Under the pieces are notes generated by a model. That model saw only the letters and a list, made by a program, of their open reading frames with translations, was not told the DNA's origin and searched no databases. The position numbers were made by a program, and so were the translations under genes. This document shows, piece by piece, positions 43,952 through 47,322 of a DNA stretch of 47,322 nt. Source of the stretch: Daejeonella sp. (GTDB lineage: Bacteria > Bacteroidota > Bacteroidia > Sphingobacteriales > Sphingobacteriaceae). Location: NCBI RefSeq assembly GCF_030684675.1, contig NZ_JAUXXZ010000061.1, forward strand, positions 1 to 47,322. The letters are read 5' to 3'. The stretch's first letter is position 1; the number at the start of each line of letters is the position of its first letter.

Positions 43952-44217
43952 TCCAATAATATCACCATACAAGAGGTAGTACTTTAAGTTTTTGTTCCCA
44001 TGGCTTAGAGCTACCATCTTGAAAGAGGCCTAAGGGTCCTTTCTTTGGTTTTCCCATACTTGGTGTCTTCTATTCCCTATAATTGATGTTATCACCAACC
44101 ATCAATATTTCCCCTTGCCAGCCGGAACGCTCATTACCATGTAAACAATTTTAAATTTTCAGGCTTAATGAGTATATTCAAATAGATAACCCATACATAT
44201 ACAGGCAAATAGGAAAT
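43952..44217. other. cas1 upstream region
   Basis: AT-rich DNA with no clear promoter box. On the minus strand a 31-codon frame (starting MGKPKKGPLGLF) vaguely recalls DUF6266 N-termini but ends early and is not called. Confidence 0.5.
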
Positions 44218-45249
44218 ATGATTAAAAGAACACTCCTTTTCAGTAACCCGGCCTATCTTAGTCTGCAACAGGATCAATTATCAATCAAACTCCCCCATTT
44301 AAAAGATTTGGGTGAAAAAGAATCTCAAAAAACTGTCCCTATCGAAGACATTGGAATTGTACTTCTCGACCATCAGCAAATCACTATTACACATGGTTGC
44401 ATGGCCGCACTTCTTGAAAATAATGCCGCAATCATTACCTGTAACCAAACCCACCACCCTACCGGTATGATGCTGCCTATAGACGGACATGATATCCAAA
44501 GTGAGCGCTTCCGTTACCAGATCGATGCATCTCAACCCTTAAAAAAGCAACTCTGGCAGCAAACCGTTCAGGCTAAAATAATGAATCAGGCCGCTGTACT
44601 TGCAGAACGGGACATAGAACATGAAAACATGCTATATTGGGCCAGATCTGTACGTTCAGGCGATCCTGATAATTATGAAGGGCGTGCGGCAGCCTATTAC
44701 TGGAAAAATGTATTCCCCAAGAAAATAGAATTCTTTAGAGGCCGTGAAGGCGACCCGCCTAATAATCTGTTAAATTATGGATATGCGATCTTAAGAGCCA
44801 TAGTAGCACGAGGTCTGGTTTGTTCCGGCTTACTTCCCACCTTAGGAATACATCACAGGAATAAGTATAATGCCTATTGCCTTGCTGATGATATCATGGA
44901 GCCATACCGTCCTTATGTTGACAGGATCGTATTAAAAATTATCGACAAAGGTGAAAATTTTCTGGAGCTGGGCACATCAATCAAATCACAGCTGCTGGGT
45001 ATTGCGAGTGTGGATGTACAATTTGACAAGGGCAAAAGTCCATTAATGGTTGGCTTGCAAAGTACCACTTCTTCCCTCGCCAAATGTTATGAGGGTAGCT
45101 TACGAAGAATTAATTACCCGGCAATAAAAGCTTTTGGATCAAAATATAAATCAATTTATAATGATCTGGCTGATGACTCTGAAGTAAAGTTGGTAGATGA
45201 GCCAGATAAGCCTGAGAGCAGTACAAATGACGATGCTTTACCCTTTTGA
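44218..45249 (+). CDS. cas1: CRISPR-associated endonuclease Cas1
   Basis: The product has 343 residues. Metal-binding residues are Glu154 in NYEGRAAAYYW, His212 (or 213) in GIHHRNKYNAYCLADD, and Glu228 in DDIMEPYRP, the standard Cas1 trio. The protein integrates new spacers with Cas2. Its C-terminal tail (about 320-343, DEPDKPESSTNDDALPF) is acidic and longer than the core. cas2 follows 3 bp later, so the genes are an operon. The type II-C set has no csn2 or cas4 here. Confidence 0.96.
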   Translation: MIKRTLLFSNPAYLSLQQDQLSIKLPHLKDLGEKESQKTVPIEDIGIVLLDHQQITITHGCMAALLENNAAIITCNQTHHPTGMMLPIDGHDIQSERFRYQIDASQPLKKQLWQQTVQAKIMNQAAVLAERDIEHENMLYWARSVRSGDPDNYEGRAAAYYWKNVFPKKIEFFRGREGDPPNNLLNYGYAILRAIVARGLVCSGLLPTLGIHHRNKYNAYCLADDIMEPYRPYVDRIVLKIIDKGENFLELGTSIKSQLLGIASVDVQFDKGKSPLMVGLQSTTSSLAKCYEGSLRRINYPAIKAFGSKYKSIYNDLADDSEVKLVDEPDKPESSTNDDALPF

Positions 45250-45582
<333 letters not shown>

Positions 45583-45586
45583 AATT

Positions 45587-45619
45587 TAAAATCCGGAAGC
45601 TTAGCAACCGGATTTTTTT
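45587..45619 (+). terminator. terminator of cas1-cas2
   Basis: AAATCCGG (45589-45596) and CCGGATTT (45608-45615) are followed by TTTT on the plus strand, a few bases after the cas2 stop. It isolates cas transcription from the array. Confidence 0.85.
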
Positions 45620-45672
45620 AATTCTAATTTTTGACTTAAACTACTGATAATAAATACTTTGAATGCTGGTAT

Positions 45673-47156
45673 GTTGTGGTAAATATCAGTAAATCAAAGA
45701 ATGAAAGCAAATCACAACTTGTTACTATAAATTATAAGTCCATGCTAGTTGTGGTAAATATCAGTAAATCAAAGAATGAAAGCAAATCACAACCCATGGT
45801 TTTCTCGTTCCGTACTCTCGACAGTTGTGGTAAATATCAGTAAATCAAAGAATGAAAGCAAATCACAACACCTCTGTTGGCGTGGTCGCAAATAGAGTCG
45901 TTGTGGTAAATATCAGTAAATCAAAGAATGAAAGCAAATCACAACAACACACTACCGTTTTCAATTTACATCGAGTTGTGGTAAATATCAGTAAATCAAA
46001 GAATGAAAGCAAATCACAACCCTCCTGAGTGCCATTGGTTAATCCCAAACGTTGTGGTAAATATCAGTAAATCAAAGAATGAAAGCAAATCACAACTCTT
46101 TCAGATCCAATATGTAAGCTGTTATTGTTGTGGTAAATATCAGTAAATCAAAGAATGAAAGCAAATCACAACTCGGATGCCGTTGGAACTCTTGGAAGGG
46201 ATGTTGTGGTAAATATCAGTAAATCAAAGAATGAAAGCAAATCACAACACCGTCAAGTAAACAAAGTTCCTCGAGAAGTTGTGGTAAATATCAGTAAATC
46301 AAAGAATGAAAGCAAATCACAACTTGGCAGAATACACCTACACGTGCGCCTTAGTTGTGGTAAATATCAGTAAATCAAAGAATGAAAGCAAATCACAACG
46401 CGGAAGAGCCGATTGCAAAACCGGCACAGTTGTGGTAAATATCAGTAAATCAAAGAATGAAAGCAAATCACAACTAACTTGCAGCAGCAGCATAAGCAGC
46501 AGCAGTTGTGGTAAATATCAGTAAATCAAAGAATGAAAGCAAATCACAACTGCGGTGGGGGTTCGACAATGGGTTATAAAGTTGTGGTAAATATCAGTAA
46601 ATCAAAGAATGAAAGCAAATCACAACACGTGTTACGCCCGGCTCGCATGCCGTTGTGTTGTGGTAAATATCAGTAAATCAAAGAATGAAAGCAAATCACA
46701 ACTCAATATCGAGAAAGCTAAACCAAAGGGAGGTTGTGGTAAATATCAGTAAATCAAAGAATGAAAGCAAATCACAACAGGCTTGACCCTGATTATACCT
46801 ATGATGAGTTGTGGTAAATATCAGTAAATCAAAGAATGAAAGCAAATCACAACAAACGATCGTTAAGGTATGACATAATACCAGTTGTGGTAAATATCAG
46901 TAAATCAAAGAATGAAAGCAAATCACAACTCGTTGCCTACCAGCTAACTTATCTGCTAAGTTGTGGTAAATATCAGTAAATCAAAGAATGAAAGCAAATC
47001 ACAACTGGGCGCGTAAAACGTTCCCGCTTAGTACGTTGTGGTAAATATCAGTAAATCAAAGAATGAAAGCAAATCACAACGGCGGCGCGACGCAGCCTTT
47101 ATGTACCTTAGTTGTGGTAAATATCAGTAAATCAAAGAATGAAAGCAAATCACAAC
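45673..47156 (-). CRISPR. type II-C CRISPR array, 20 repeats and 19 spacers
   Basis: The 46-bp repeat begins GTTGTGGTAAATATC and ends AAAGCAAATCACAAC on the plus strand; all 20 copies look identical. Spacers are 29 or 30 bp, giving 75-76 bp periodicity. The tracrRNA anti-repeat pairs with GTTGTGATTTGCTTTC, which is the start of the repeat on the minus strand, so crRNAs are read right to left and the leader end is on the right. The terminal 6 bp are complementary (GTTGTG / CACAAC). Repeat length matches Bacteroidota II-C systems. Spacer 11 (46475-46504) is a low-complexity GCAGCAGCA-type sequence; the others look unrelated to each other and to this window. Confidence 0.97.
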
Positions 47157-47194
47157 AGTAAAAGAAAATGACAACAACATCTACTAGTGTTATG

Positions 47195-47322
47195 TTAATT
47201 CTCAATTGACGGATAAAGTCTTTTCAATTTCACTCGTGCTTCTTTATTTGTGAACTGCCAATTTATTTTACAGATTTTATTATTTCTTTGATTTTGCCAG
47301 GCACTAACTTGCGCGGCTATTT
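47195..47322 (-). mobile_element. 3' end of an IS630-like transposase gene, cut by the window edge
   Basis: The minus-strand frame ends at a stop at 47195-47197 and reads NQRNNKICKINWQFTNKEAR and then VKLKRLYPSIEN. INWQFT..EAR.KLKRLYP is the typical C-terminal tail of IS630-family DDE transposases. Only 41 codons lie in the window. The stop codon is 38 bp from the last CRISPR repeat, so the IS end and any leader must share that gap. Confidence 0.65.

Noticed and set aside
43969-44130. minus-strand frame MGKPKKGPLGLF near cas1
   Set aside because: It ends after 31 codons and matches DUF6266 only at a few residues; a remnant cannot be supported.
45620-45672. possible plus-strand leader left of the array (TTTTTG ... 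ATACTTTG)
   Set aside because: The box spacing fits poorly and the anti-repeat requires crRNAs from the minus strand; kept only as an alternative.
46155-46524. frames with VVNISKSKNESKSQ repeats
   Set aside because: These are translations of the CRISPR repeat, not proteins.

Overview
The window looks like a chromosomal segment of a Bacteroidota member, most probably order Sphingobacteriales (Pedobacter/Mucilaginibacter-like). Reasons: AT-rich DNA, TAnnTTTG-type -7 promoter boxes, few Shine-Dalgarno sites, and family content such as DUF6266, DUF4199, the Bacteroidetes putative porin, BatA-domain and GH109 proteins, an RND pump with a lipoprotein outer-membrane factor, and a type II-C CRISPR system with 46-bp repeats. 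This assignment rests on protein families I recognise, not on a 16S gene or a search.

Layout. (1) 0.2-5.3 kb, minus strand: a four-gene set of two paralogous secreted amidohydrolases around a DUF5009 acyltransferase-like membrane protein, followed by a Tat-exported GH109-like protein. (2) 5.6-12 kb, minus: a complete tripartite RND efflux operon (adaptor, pump, outer-membrane factor) with a small membrane protein upstream. (3) 12-19 kb, accessory: a DUF6266 protein, a decayed DUF5615 gene, a DUF1778-GNAT toxin-antitoxin (TA) module, a Fic protein with operator-like boxes, a membrane-anchored winged-helix regulator divergent from an Asp-box propeller protein, a YefM-YoeB module, and several copies of a dispersed hairpin repeat. 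(4) 19.2-35.6 kb, minus, housekeeping: tRNA-Leu(CAA), hscB, rseP, dxr, a GH3-family protein, two glycosyltransferases, DUF4199, a dihydroorotase homologue lacking metal ligands, a BatA-domain protein, a putative porin, purine nucleoside phosphorylase and lpxK. (5) 35.8-47.3 kb: a CRISPR-Cas locus.

The CRISPR locus is the most interesting part. It has a tracrRNA gene on the minus strand with a recognisable promoter, anti-repeat and terminator; a very large Cas9 (1789 aa) with all RuvC and HNH catalytic residues in place; cas1 and cas2; and a 20-repeat, 19-spacer array with repeats identical by eye. Between cas9 and cas1 lie about 1.9 kb of foreign or decayed DNA: a HIRAN-like gene remnant, a small antitoxin-like gene followed by a nucleotidyltransferase tail, hairpin repeats and an intact RHH-MazF module. 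A frameshifted DUF3800 gene flanks the tracrRNA. The tracrRNA anti-repeat shows that crRNAs must be read from the minus strand, so the leader end of the array is the right end, which abuts the 3' end of an IS630-like transposase only 38 bp away.

How the genes work together: Cas9, the tracrRNA and crRNAs form the interference complex, and Cas1-Cas2 add spacers. The TA modules, decayed genes and palindromic repeats mark 12-19 kb and 42-44 kb as recombination-prone islands around a conserved envelope and metabolism block.
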